From Actinomycetota bacterium (lineage in GTDB: Bacteria; Actinomycetota; Thermoleophilia; Gaiellales; Gaiellaceae): 10,293 nucleotides of DNA. A program made the translations under genes and the position numbers. This document shows positions 1-5,939 of this stretch, one piece after another. The stretch lies in the NCBI GenBank assembly GCA_013698195.1, contig JACCVK010000311.1, positions 1 through 10,293 of the forward strand, in the 5' to 3' direction. The stretch's first letter is position 1; every line of letters starts with the position of its first letter. Below the pieces are notes generated by a model, which did no database searches, was not told the DNA's origin, and saw only the letters and a list, made by a program, of their open reading frames with translations.

Positions 1-140
1 TCTTCAACGGCCTGGGACACATGGGTATGTACATCGGCGGCGGCCAGTTCATCCACGCGCCGCACACCGGCGACGTCGTGAAGATTTCGAACATCTCTGA
101 CTACATGTCGCGCTGGGTCGGCGCGCGTCGAATCCTGTAG
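1..140 (+). CDS. NlpC/P60 family cell-wall peptidase, C-terminal fragment (5' end outside window)
   Basis: Reading from base 3, the window opens inside a gene that ends at the TAG at 138-140, giving 45 residues. The motif GHMGMYIGGGQFIHAPH matches the conserved end of NlpC/P60 cysteine peptidases, where the His in H-x-G-x-Y-x-G is the catalytic base and the downstream FIHA segment lines the active site. The catalytic Cys would lie upstream, outside the window. Family members are usually exported and cut the D-gamma-glutamyl-diaminopimelate bond in peptidoglycan stem peptides. The domain finishes at the natural end of the protein (GARRIL), so nothing follows it at the C terminus. The gene converges on the DUF4396 gene with a 28-base gap that holds no clear terminator. 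The family assignment is firm; the exact cleavage specificity is inferred. Confidence 0.88.
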   Translation, partial: FNGLGHMGMYIGGGQFIHAPHTGDVVKISNISDYMSRWVGARRIL

Positions 141-168
141 GGCCTCCTTGAGCCTAAATGGGCGCGCC

Positions 169-687
169 TCAGTGGCCTTCGTGCCCTTTGCCGTGATAGG
201 CGTGGACGAGGGCGTGCCCCTTGCCACGCTTCAGGAGGTAGTAGTTGACGGGGAAGGCGAACACCCAGGCGATCGCCAACGCGACGGCGAGGCTGCCCCA
301 GAAGAGCAATGAGCCAAGACCGGCCTCCATCGCGCCGGGCACGAGGAGGATGATGGCGTTGTCGACGATCTCCATGACGGTGATCGAGAGCGTGTCGGCC
401 GCGAAGGCGATGCCGAGGGCGGCGATACCCGCTACTCCGGCCCGGAGTAGCGGGTACAGGGTGAACGAGTACCCGAAGAGGAAAGCCAGCACGACGGCGA
501 GGGCGATCGTCTCGGCGTTGCCCCAACCGAGGGCCGTCCCGATGACCACACCCAAGACCTCACCGATCGCGCAGCCGGTCAGACAGTGGGTCGTCGCGGA
601 AGCGGCGAGTCGACGTAGCGCGCGGAGGTCTTGTTCCTCCTCACGAGCATGGATTTCCCCCTGGCCATGGTGCTCGTCCGGAGCCAT
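169..687 (-). CDS. DUF4396 domain-containing membrane protein
   Basis: This 172-residue protein has the conserved segment HCLTGCAIGEVLG (residues 34-46) followed by hydrophobic helices at about 39-55, 58-77, 83-101, 103-118 and 122-149. The second signature is ADTLSITVMEIVDNAIILLVPG, about residues 97-118. This pattern is typical of DUF4396 (PF14342), an integral membrane family of unknown biochemical role. Both ends are rich in histidine: DEHHGQGEIH at the N terminus and a C-terminal tail with five His in the last 15 residues. With the Cys pair C35/C39 this suggests metal contact, which is inference only. I chose the ATG at 687 because the family normally starts shortly before the HCLTGC segment; the frame is open to an ATG at 828, but those extra residues look non-coding. 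No strong ribosome site precedes 687, so the start is uncertain. The gene contains a long perfect palindrome, listed separately. Confidence 0.85.
   Translation of the reverse strand: MAPDEHHGQGEIHAREEEQDLRALRRLAASATTHCLTGCAIGEVLGVVIGTALGWGNAETIALAVVLAFLFGYSFTLYPLLRAGVAGIAALGIAFAADTLSITVMEIVDNAIILLVPGAMEAGLGSLLFWGSLAVALAIAWVFAFPVNYYLLKRGKGHALVHAYHGKGHEGH
426..456. repeat. perfect inverted repeat: 15-bp arms, 1-nt centre, inside the DUF4396 gene
   Basis: The left arm TACCCGCTACTCCGG (426-440) is followed by a single C (441) and its exact reverse complement (442-456). The pairing stops on both sides, at 425 and 457. On the coding (minus) strand it covers residues YPLLRAGVAG (78-87) and includes the codons CTA and GTA, which are less usual for a GC-rich gene. 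As RNA it would form a hairpin with essentially no loop; as DNA it is a cruciform-capable palindrome. No T-run follows on either strand, so it is not a standard terminator. Confidence 0.9.
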
Positions 688-839
688 CTCGATCGGATCG
701 TATTCTCTCGACTGCGCGGCGAGGAGGCAGTCCTCAGCTCTGCTCGTAACACCCCAGGCTCCAGGACCCATGCGGGGTTGCGGCACTCTCGCCGCCTGAG
801 CGAAGCGCAGGGCAAGCAGTCGGGGCAACCGGCGGGCGT
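688..839. other. Gene-poor stretch upstream of DUF4396 and of the hydrolase remnant
   Basis: From the chosen DUF4396 start at 687 to the hydrolase remnant near 840 I see no coding sequence with recognisable similarity on either strand. It should contain the DUF4396 promoter, but no convincing -35/-10 pair stands out on the minus strand. It may also hold the rearrangement junction that removed the front of the hydrolase gene. Confidence 0.4.
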
Positions 840-1186
840 TACAACTCGCATTCGCGCTGCCCCGTAAACCGCCGCCGCGTTGGTATCGGTGGTTTCTCTG
901 CTGGCGCCGGACTCGCGCTGTGGCTCGGGCTCACGAATGGTGACCTCTTCCGTGGTGTCATCGCGCTCTCTGGGGTAGTTCGGTTCCTCGGGAGCGCAGG
1001 GGTCACCCGCGGATCTTTCTCGCCCACGGCATTCGAGACGGCGTAATCCCGATCGCCGGGGGCGATCGGGTCGCGGCTGCACTGCGAGGCGATGGATACA
1101 ACATGACCTATCGACGTTTCCGCGGGGGCCACCGCGTCCTGCCGAGCATTGCTCGGCCCGCCGTCCACCACACACTCTTCGGCTGA
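840..1186 (+). pseudogene. Truncated and frameshifted alpha/beta-hydrolase (phospholipase/carboxylesterase-like)
   Basis: Two adjacent frames together encode the C-terminal half of a serine esterase. In the first frame (codons in phase with 840) is CPVNRRRVGIGGFSAGAGLA, then LWLGLTNGDLFRGVIALSG, which contains the nucleophile elbow G-F-S-A-G (Ser codon 897-899). In the second frame, entered near 974, is PRIFLAHGIRDGVIPI with the acid Asp at 1037-1039, then YRRFRGGHRVLP with the His at 1130-1132, ending at TGA 1184-1186. The spacing of Ser, Asp and His fits the family if one base is restored in the G-run at 972-975. Without correction the first frame stops at TAA 1044-1046. Upstream, that frame has no ATG, GTG or TTG after the stop at 747, and nothing resembling the N-terminal half with its HG oxyanion motif is visible. 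The remnant is therefore truncated at the 5' end as well. The 5' boundary is approximate. A sequencing error could explain the frameshift but not the missing front half. Confidence 0.75.
1048..1070. repeat. GC-rich hairpin: 10-bp perfect arms, 3-nt loop, inside the hydrolase remnant
   Basis: CCCGATCGCC at 1048-1057 and GGCGATCGGG at 1061-1070 are exact reverse complements separated by GGG. The hairpin lies inside the remnant, in the stretch encoding IPIAGGDR just after the catalytic Asp. No T-run follows, so a rho-independent terminator is unlikely. Arms of this length can arise by chance in GC-rich coding DNA. Confidence 0.7.
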
Positions 1187-1210
1187 CAGGTCCGACACGC
1201 CGTTTCGCAG

Positions 1211-1216
1211 TACTGT
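1211..1216 (+). promoter_or_regulatory. Possible -10 element (TACTGT) for the small membrane protein gene
   Basis: TACTGT fits the TAnnnT pattern and lies about 40 bases before the ATG at 1256, leaving a leader that contains a good ribosome site. The best -35-like sequence, CTGACA at 1183-1188, is 22 bases upstream, which is too far for a standard promoter. This is a weak prediction. Confidence 0.25.
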
Positions 1217-1240
1217 CCGTGGCGAGAGCCACCTACTTTT

Positions 1241-1246
1241 GAGGAG
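1241..1246 (+). promoter_or_regulatory. Ribosome binding site (GAGGAG) for the small membrane protein
   Basis: GAGGAG lies nine bases before the ATG at 1256. It is one of the two clear Shine-Dalgarno sequences in the window and fixes this start. Confidence 0.75.
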
Positions 1247-1255
1247 CCTGACGAG

Positions 1256-1666
1256 ATGGACGATCCCGGGCCGGATACCACCACTGAGTTCACCGCTGGC
1301 GACGGGCAGACGTACGCGGACGAACGTCGAGCGCGTCGCCTTCGAGGTCGTGTCCTGGGGTTTGGCGTGTGCATCGCGCTCTGGTTACTCAGTGCCGTTC
1401 CACTCGCACGCCTCTCGAGCGACGAGGGAGGGGGCCTGGATGTCGCTGCTGTCTATCTGGCAACGGGCCTTGGGATCGCGGTAGTGACGCGCGCCATCTA
1501 TGCCCGGCTGAAAGAGCGCCAGTTCTGGTCGCCGTGGCTGTTTCTGACCGCGGCCGTCCTCGCGATCGCGAGCTACGCAATTGCGAGCGCGGGGGAGGAA
1601 GTGGCCAGCCCGCAGGTGGAGGCGGCGGTGGCAGGCGGAAGCTCGGACGCTACAGCCGAACGCTAG
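1256..1666 (+). CDS. Small three-helix membrane protein, function unknown
   Basis: This 136-residue protein has a charged N-terminal segment (residues 1-32, ending in an Arg-rich stretch) and three hydrophobic helices at about 33-53, 63-83 and 91-112. A short Ala/Glu/Ser-rich tail follows. I do not recognise a family. The positive charges ahead of helix 1 suggest a cytoplasmic N terminus and so a periplasmic or outside C terminus, by the positive-inside rule. A strong ribosome site at 1241-1246 and a composition typical of real membrane proteins support it as a gene. The cupin gene follows 44 bases later on the same strand, so the two may be co-transcribed. No catalytic or metal-binding motif is visible. 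Confidence 0.75.
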   Translation: MDDPGPDTTTEFTAGDGQTYADERRARRLRGRVLGFGVCIALWLLSAVPLARLSSDEGGGLDVAAVYLATGLGIAVVTRAIYARLKERQFWSPWLFLTAAVLAIASYAIASAGEEVASPQVEAAVAGGSSDATAER

Positions 1667-1710
1667 CGTCCTGCGCGTCCTTTCATCTGGGAGAATCGCC
1701 GAGTAGAGCG

Positions 1711-2106
1711 ATGAGTGACTACACGATCAAGAGACTCGACGAGGTCGCGGACGTCCTCGGCGACTACCCGGGCGAGATGCGGATGATGACCGAGGGTCTC
1801 GACGCCGAGCAGGTGGCGTTCACGTACCGCCGCATGCCGCAGCACACAGGCGGAAAGGGCTCATACGGCCACCGCCACAAGACCCAGGAGGAGGTCTACT
1901 TCGTTGCGTCCGGGAAGCTCCAGTTCAAGCTCGGGGACGAAGTCATCGAGCTCGAGCGCGGAGCCGCTCTACGCGTGGCCCCGGAGACCTGGCGCTCGGT
2001 CTGGAACGACGAGCCCGAGGATGCGGAGCTCATCATCGTGTCGCCGCGAGTCGAGGGCGGGTCGAAGGACGACGCGGAGTACCTCGAGAACTTCTGGCCG
2101 GAGTAG
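1711..2106 (+). CDS. Small single-domain cupin protein
   Basis: This 131-residue protein contains one cupin barrel. Motif 1 is GSYGHRHKTQEEVYFVASG (residues 50-68), with H54, H56 and E60 or E61 at the usual metal-ligand positions. Motif 2 is GAALRVAPETWRSVWN (84-99), where the usual P-x-G-x-x-H is replaced by P-E-T-W-R-S, so the fourth metal-binding His is absent. Such cupins bind small molecules or metals loosely, and the sequence does not reveal the reaction or ligand. I chose the ATG at 1711 because the longer open frame from 1369 overlaps the membrane protein in another phase and has no cupin-like content. The ribosome site is weak: GAGTAGAG ends two bases before the ATG. The gene may be in an operon with the upstream membrane protein. 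Its 3' end converges on the HxlR gene with a 9-base gap. Confidence 0.88.
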   Translation: MSDYTIKRLDEVADVLGDYPGEMRMMTEGLDAEQVAFTYRRMPQHTGGKGSYGHRHKTQEEVYFVASGKLQFKLGDEVIELERGAALRVAPETWRSVWNDEPEDAELIIVSPRVEGGSKDDAEYLENFWPE

Positions 2107-2115
2107 AGGCGCCGG

Positions 2116-2430
2116 TCAGGCACGCGCCCAGGCGACGAGCGCATCCAGCACGGCCTGCAACCGCTCGCCTTCGCTCGTCAGCACGTATTCGACGCGCGGG
2201 GGACGGGCGTCCCACACCTCGCGTCGCAATACACCCGCGCTCTCGAGCTCGACGAGCCGCTGAGCAAGCGTTCCGGGCGGAATCTCGCCGAGCGCCTGCC
2301 GGAACTCGTTGAAGCGCGTGCACCCCTGGTACGAGGCGAGAAGGATCGAGACGGCGTAACGGCGCTCGAGGACGCCCGCAGCTCGGCGGACGTCCTCGGG
2401 AATCAGGGCGGTTTTCTTACAGCGCCACAT
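2116..2430 (-). CDS. HxlR-family winged-helix transcriptional regulator
   Basis: This 104-residue protein carries the HxlR signature throughout. It has an early Cys (C4), then GCTRFNEFRQAL, then the recognition-helix region PPGTLAQRLVELESAGVLRR. The wing is PPRVEYVLTSEGERLQ, and the tail LDALVAWA is the usual dimerisation helix. HxlR proteins are dimeric regulators that often respond to aldehydes or redox stress through the N-terminal Cys; that role is family knowledge, not shown here. I chose the ATG at 2430 because it gives the normal family length and keeps C4; the open frame extends further but only as the shadow of lon. The gene starts inside the last 14 bases of lon with no good ribosome site of its own, so translation is probably coupled to lon. 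The usual CP..C start is reduced to a single Cys. Confidence 0.88.
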   Translation of the reverse strand: MWRCKKTALIPEDVRRAAGVLERRYAVSILLASYQGCTRFNEFRQALGEIPPGTLAQRLVELESAGVLRREVWDARPPRVEYVLTSEGERLQAVLDALVAWARA

Positions 2431-4717
2431 TCGACTGAAGTGCCTGCTCCTCGAGGGCGAGAGTAAGGACCTCGTCGATGGACATGACCGGATGGAAGGT
2501 GACCTCGTCGCGCACGTTCTGCGGGATCTCGTCGAGGTCGCCGCGGTTCCGCTCCGGGATGATGATGTCGGTGATCCCGGCGGCGAACGCCGCGAGCACC
2601 TTCTGCTTGAGACCGCCGATCGGAAGGACACGGCCTTGCAGGGTGATCTCGCCCGTCATGCCGACGGTGTGTTTGACGGGGCGTTGCGTCAGGAGTGACG
2701 CGAGCGCCGTCGCCATCGTGATGCCGGCGCTCGGGCCGTCCTTTGGAATGGCGCCCGCCGGAACGTGCACGTGGAAGGAGCGGTCGTCGAACGCGTCCTC
2801 GTCGATGCCGAGTCGCGTCGCGAGCGACCTGACGGAGGAGAGCGCGATCTGCGCGGACTCCTTCATCACCTCGCCGAGCTGCCCGGTGAGGACGAGCTTG
2901 TCCCCGTTCCCATGCGCGGTTGCCTCGATGAAGAGAACGTCGCCGCCGACAGCGGTCGCGGCCAGGCCCGTGGCGACGCCCGGCACGGCCGTCCGCTCAG
3001 CCGTCTCGCGGTAGAACTTCTGGCGACCCAGCGCCTCACGAACTGCGTCCTCGCCAATCTCGATCGGGGGCTCCACCTCCTCGGACGCGACTTTCGTCGC
3101 GGTCTTCCGCAGTACCGTCCCGAGCTCACGCTCGAGCTGGCGCACGCCGGCCTCGCGGGTGTACTCGGTGATGGCGAGCTCGAGCGCTCCGTCCGTAACA
3201 GACACCTCGTCCTCGCGCAGCCCGTTTCGCTCCCGCTGCCGCGGCCACAGATAACCGCTGGCGATTGCCACCTTCTCGTCGGTCGTATACCCGTCGAAGC
3301 GGATGACCTCCATGCGGTCGAGCAGCGGCCCAGGGATCGTCTCGGTCATGTTCCCTGTCGCGATGAAGACCACCTCGGAGAGATCGAGCTCGACGTCCAG
3401 ATAGTGGTCGCGGAACGAGTGGTTCTGCGCAGGATCGAGGACTTCGAGCAGCGCCGAGGACGGGTCGCCGCGCCAGTCGGCGCCGACCTTGTCGACCTCG
3501 TCGAGCATGATCACCGGGTTCATCGTCCCCGCGTCGCGGAGTGCTCGCACCAGTCGACCTGGGAGCGCGCCGATGTACGTGCGCCGGTGACCTCGGATCT
3601 CGGCCTCGTCCCGGATGCCGCCGAGCGACATCCGGACGAACTCGCGGCCCGTCGCACGCGCGATCGACTCGCCGATCGACGTCTTACCCGTTCCGGGCGG
3701 GCCGATGAGCGTGAGGATCGCCCCTGAGCGCTTGTCCTCCTCGATGCCGCGCTCCTTGCGGAGCTTCGCGACCGCGATGTACTCGACGATCCGGTTCTTG
3801 ACGTCGTCCAGCCCGGCGTGATCCTTGTCGAGGACCTCCCGCGTGTAGATCGGGTCGAGCCGCTCCTCCGAGCGCTTGCCCCACGGCACGGCGAGCAGCC
3901 AGTCGAGGTAGTTCCGGATCACGGTCGCCTCGGGCGTCTGGTCGCCCATCCGCTCGAGTCGCGAGAGCTCCCGCTCGGCCTGCTCGAGCACGCTCTCGGG
4001 CATCTCGGCTTCGGCGACCTTCTGCCGGTACTCCTCGATGACGGACCCTTCGTCCTCGCCGAGCTCCTTACGGATGGATTCGAGCTGCCTGCGCAGGATG
4101 TACTCGCGCTGCTGCTTCTCGACGCCCGACTCGACGTCTTCCGAGATTCGACGCCGCACCTGCATGAGAGCCAGGCGCTCGCGCTGAAGCTCGACCGCGA
4201 GCTCGAGCCGTGTGCGGACGTCCACGGCCTCCAGGAGCTGGACCTTCTGCTCGAACGTGAAGTCGGGCGAGTAGCCGGACGTGTCCGCCAGTGCCCCCGG
4301 CTCGCTGATCGAGCGGACGAAGGCGGCGATGCGCCCGTCGTCTCCGCGCAGCTCGAGGATCTCCTCGACGACCGCGCGGTACTCGACCTCGAGCTCTCGC
4401 AGCCGGCCGTCGACGGTCTCATCATCCGGACGCTCCTCGACCTCGACGAAAAGCCGTCCGGTCGAGTCCGTCTCGGCCGCGCCGGCGACGGCGCGGTGCA
4501 GCCCGGACAGGGCAACGGCGCGCGCGCCCCCGGGCAGCCGGATGCGGTCGGTCACTTCGGCGACCGTCCCCACCTTCGCGTATTCGTTCTCGTGCTTGGG
4601 CACGAGCAGCACGGTGTCCTCGTCACCGACGTCGATCGTCAGGGTGACGCTCATGTTCGGGAAGACGACGATGTCGTCCAGGGGTACCAGCAGCAGTCTC
4701 GTCAAGGTCTCGCTCAT
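2417..4717 (-). CDS. lon: ATP-dependent protease La (LonA)
   Basis: This 766-residue protein is a full LonA; the E. coli protein has 784. The N-terminal substrate-recognition (LAN) domain spans about 1-190, followed by a charged helical linker to about 290. The AAA+ module has Walker A GPPGTGKT (339-346), Walker B VIMLDE (402-407), a sensor-1 Asn in IATGN (456) and a sensor-2 region around VRQLERELG (525-533). The protease domain has the catalytic dyad S663 (PKDGPSAG) and K706 (GGLKQK), 43 residues apart as in E. coli (S679/K722). Lon degrades misfolded and selected regulatory proteins in the cytoplasm as a hexamer. The strand lacks a transmembrane segment, so this is LonA, not LonB. The start ATG is preceded by GAGAGGAAAG. 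The hydrolase gene lies 72 bases upstream on the same strand and the HxlR gene overlaps the 3' end. The usual Trp in the GLAWT segment is Ala (A587). Confidence 0.97.
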   Translation of the reverse strand: MSETLTRLLLVPLDDIVVFPNMSVTLTIDVGDEDTVLLVPKHENEYAKVGTVAEVTDRIRLPGGARAVALSGLHRAVAGAAETDSTGRLFVEVEERPDDETVDGRLRELEVEYRAVVEEILELRGDDGRIAAFVRSISEPGALADTSGYSPDFTFEQKVQLLEAVDVRTRLELAVELQRERLALMQVRRRISEDVESGVEKQQREYILRRQLESIRKELGEDEGSVIEEYRQKVAEAEMPESVLEQAERELSRLERMGDQTPEATVIRNYLDWLLAVPWGKRSEERLDPIYTREVLDKDHAGLDDVKNRIVEYIAVAKLRKERGIEEDKRSGAILTLIGPPGTGKTSIGESIARATGREFVRMSLGGIRDEAEIRGHRRTYIGALPGRLVRALRDAGTMNPVIMLDEVDKVGADWRGDPSSALLEVLDPAQNHSFRDHYLDVELDLSEVVFIATGNMTETIPGPLLDRMEVIRFDGYTTDEKVAIASGYLWPRQRERNGLREDEVSVTDGALELAITEYTREAGVRQLERELGTVLRKTATKVASEEVEPPIEIGEDAVREALGRQKFYRETAERTAVPGVATGLAATAVGGDVLFIEATAHGNGDKLVLTGQLGEVMKESAQIALSSVRSLATRLGIDEDAFDDRSFHVHVPAGAIPKDGPSAGITMATALASLLTQRPVKHTVGMTGEITLQGRVLPIGGLKQKVLAAFAAGITDIIIPERNRGDLDEIPQNVRDEVTFHPVMSIDEVLTLALEEQALQSNVAL

Positions 4718-4765
4718 CTTTCCTCTCGCTCGTTCGTGGTAGCTAGTCCAAGAACTGTAGCGACT

Positions 4766-4779
4766 GCCGCGCTCGCGGC
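4766..4779 (-). repeat. Short GC-rich stem in the gap between hydrolase gene and lon
   Basis: GCCGCG (4766-4771) and CGCGGC (4774-4779) can pair across a minimal loop within the 72-base gap. No run of T follows on the minus strand, so it is at best a weak or rho-assisted stop between the hydrolase gene and lon. It could also just reflect GC-rich composition. Confidence 0.3.
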
Positions 4780-4789
4780 GGAGGCGATC

Positions 4790-5905
4790 TCAGCCGCGGC
4801 GACGGCGGAAACGGTCAAGCGCAATCTGCGCGCAACGACCGGCGAGGCGGTCGGAGGAGTGATTGACGCCAGAGCGACGCCAAGTCATCACGCTCACCAC
4901 GAAGACTCCGTCCCGCCAGAAGACGAGACCCGCGTCGTGCCTCGCTTCGTTGATCCAGCCAGCCTTGTGGAGCACGACGACGTCCCGACTCCGCTCCACG
5001 GTCGTATCCAGCTTGGGTGTGTCGCGGACGTGGGCGAGCAGCCAGAGAAGGTGACGGGCGTCGGCAGCGGTCACACCGGTGTCGCCGCTCGAGAACGGGC
5101 CTTTTCCGGCGGATGCGAGCCAGATCGCGCGGTGGAGCGTCGCGAGGTCGTACGCGGTCGTGTATTTCCCCACGCCCCAGTACGGCTGGTGGTCGACCCG
5201 CACCGGGATCGCCGCCGACACTCTTCTCGTCACCTCGTAGCCGCCGTACATGATCGAGTCCTCCATGCCGAGCGAGCTCATGAGCACGTTCACCCGCTGG
5301 CCGCCCGCGCTCGTCGACCCTGCGAGCCAGACAAGCAGCCTGTTCGCCGCCTCGTCGTCGGAAGGCACGATCATCTCTCGGAGAAGCGAGCCGACGTACG
5401 AGCTCCGCGAGGGGATGCCTTTGTGCTCCGCTAGCACGGCCGCGGCAATCGCCAGCTTGAGCGTCGAGGCGCCAGGAAGCCGTGCTTTCGCGTTCCAGGC
5501 GGCGCCGCCGCCCTCAACGAGGTTCTGGATGTACGCGGCTGACGAGCCGGAATATCGCCTAAGCAACGAGCGCACTCTTCCGGCGAGGACGGGATCATTT
5601 CGCGACTGCACGATTCGCGGACGAGCGCTCAGGGGTAGCCCGTAGACGTTACGAACGACAGCCGCCGAGCGGCGCTCGTCGTCACCGACCGTCACCACCC
5701 TCACCGTCACGTCTCCCGTTGGCAGCGGGACACGTAAGGAGAATCGGCGACCGCGGAGCTTCTCGTCAGCGAGCTCACGGCCGCGGGTGAAGACGAGCAC
5801 GCGCCGCGTTCCCCTGGGTGCCATGCCGGTGACGAGGCCGAACGACGCCTGGTACGGCGCGGGCTGCTCAATTGCGGGCGGCGGAGCCTGGGGGAGCGCG
5901 TCCAC
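4790..5905 (-). CDS. Class A beta-lactamase-like serine hydrolase
   Basis: This 371-residue protein has a beta-strand-rich N-terminal region (about 20-95) that could be an Ig-like domain, then a beta-lactamase-fold domain (about 100-370). The three active-site boxes are S147-T-L-K150 (SxxK), S182-D-D (in place of SDN) and H-K314-A-G (in place of KTG). Such proteins include class A-like beta-lactamases and penicillin-binding esterases or carboxypeptidases; the altered second and third boxes and no visible omega-loop ExxxN argue against a standard beta-lactamase. The frame runs upstream to a TGA inside dinB, without a hydrophobic export signal, so a cytoplasmic or non-classically exported protein is possible. 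I chose the GTG at 5905 because a TACTGT box sits exactly at -12 to -7 relative to it, which suits a leaderless mRNA. Lon follows 72 bases downstream. Confidence 0.82.
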   Translation of the reverse strand: MDALPQAPPPAIEQPAPYQASFGLVTGMAPRGTRRVLVFTRGRELADEKLRGRRFSLRVPLPTGDVTVRVVTVGDDERRSAAVVRNVYGLPLSARPRIVQSRNDPVLAGRVRSLLRRYSGSSAAYIQNLVEGGGAAWNAKARLPGASTLKLAIAAAVLAEHKGIPSRSSYVGSLLREMIVPSDDEAANRLLVWLAGSTSAGGQRVNVLMSSLGMEDSIMYGGYEVTRRVSAAIPVRVDHQPYWGVGKYTTAYDLATLHRAIWLASAGKGPFSSGDTGVTAADARHLLWLLAHVRDTPKLDTTVERSRDVVVLHKAGWINEARHDAGLVFWRDGVFVVSVMTWRRSGVNHSSDRLAGRCAQIALDRFRRRRG

Positions 5906-5911
5906 GAGACA

Positions 5912-5917
5912 ACAGTA
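5912..5917 (-). promoter_or_regulatory. -10 element (TACTGT) for the serine hydrolase, probably leaderless
   Basis: On the minus strand TACTGT is followed by six bases and then the GTG start, so the first base of the start codon would be +1. This matches the leaderless arrangement known from actinobacteria, and no Shine-Dalgarno sequence is present. No -35 element is obvious. The box overlaps the inverted repeat at 5915-5928. Confidence 0.5.
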
Positions 5918-5928
5918 GAGGTGTCTAC
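5915..5928. promoter_or_regulatory. Inverted repeat GTAGA-N4-TCTAC between divergent genes, candidate operator
   Basis: GTAGA (5915-5919) and TCTAC (5924-5928) are perfect reverse complements with a 4-base spacer (GGTG). The repeat overlaps the -10-like boxes of both flanking genes, so a bound dimer could block both. Its N4 geometry resembles that of actinobacterial LexA sites (GAAC-N4-GTTC), but the bases differ. Operator function is inference. Confidence 0.35.
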
Positions 5929-5931
5929 GCT
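5926..5931 (+). promoter_or_regulatory. Possible -10 element (TACGCT) for dinB
   Basis: TACGCT fits TAnnnT and ends eight bases before the GTG at 5940, which would suit a leaderless or near-leaderless mRNA. It shares three bases with the inverted repeat to its left. There is no recognisable -35 or ribosome site. Confidence 0.3.
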
Positions 5932-5939
5932 TGCCGCCG

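Noticed and set aside
579..1232. Minus-strand frames across the hydrolase remnant (579-1232, 839-1198, 1108-1374)
   Set aside because: Their translations have no family features, they overlap each other, and the plus strand carries clear esterase motifs in the same bases.
1369..2106. Extended 245-residue version of the cupin starting at 1369
   Set aside because: The first 114 residues overlap the three-helix membrane protein in another phase and resemble no protein; the ATG at 1711 gives a normal single-domain cupin.
2108..2128. GGCGC...GCGCC pairing in the cupin/HxlR convergent gap, considered as a terminator
   Set aside because: Five-base arms with a long loop and no T-run are not enough support in GC-rich DNA.
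2765..3727. 320-residue plus-strand open frame opposite lon
   Set aside because: It lies wholly antisense to the Lon ATPase and protease domains and has no recognisable motif.
3818..5434. 538-residue open frame on the plus strand opposite lon and the serine hydrolase
   Set aside because: It is antisense to two genes with intact family motifs, and its translation is Arg/Asp/Val/Leu-rich with no domain. Long antisense frames are expected opposite GC-rich genes.
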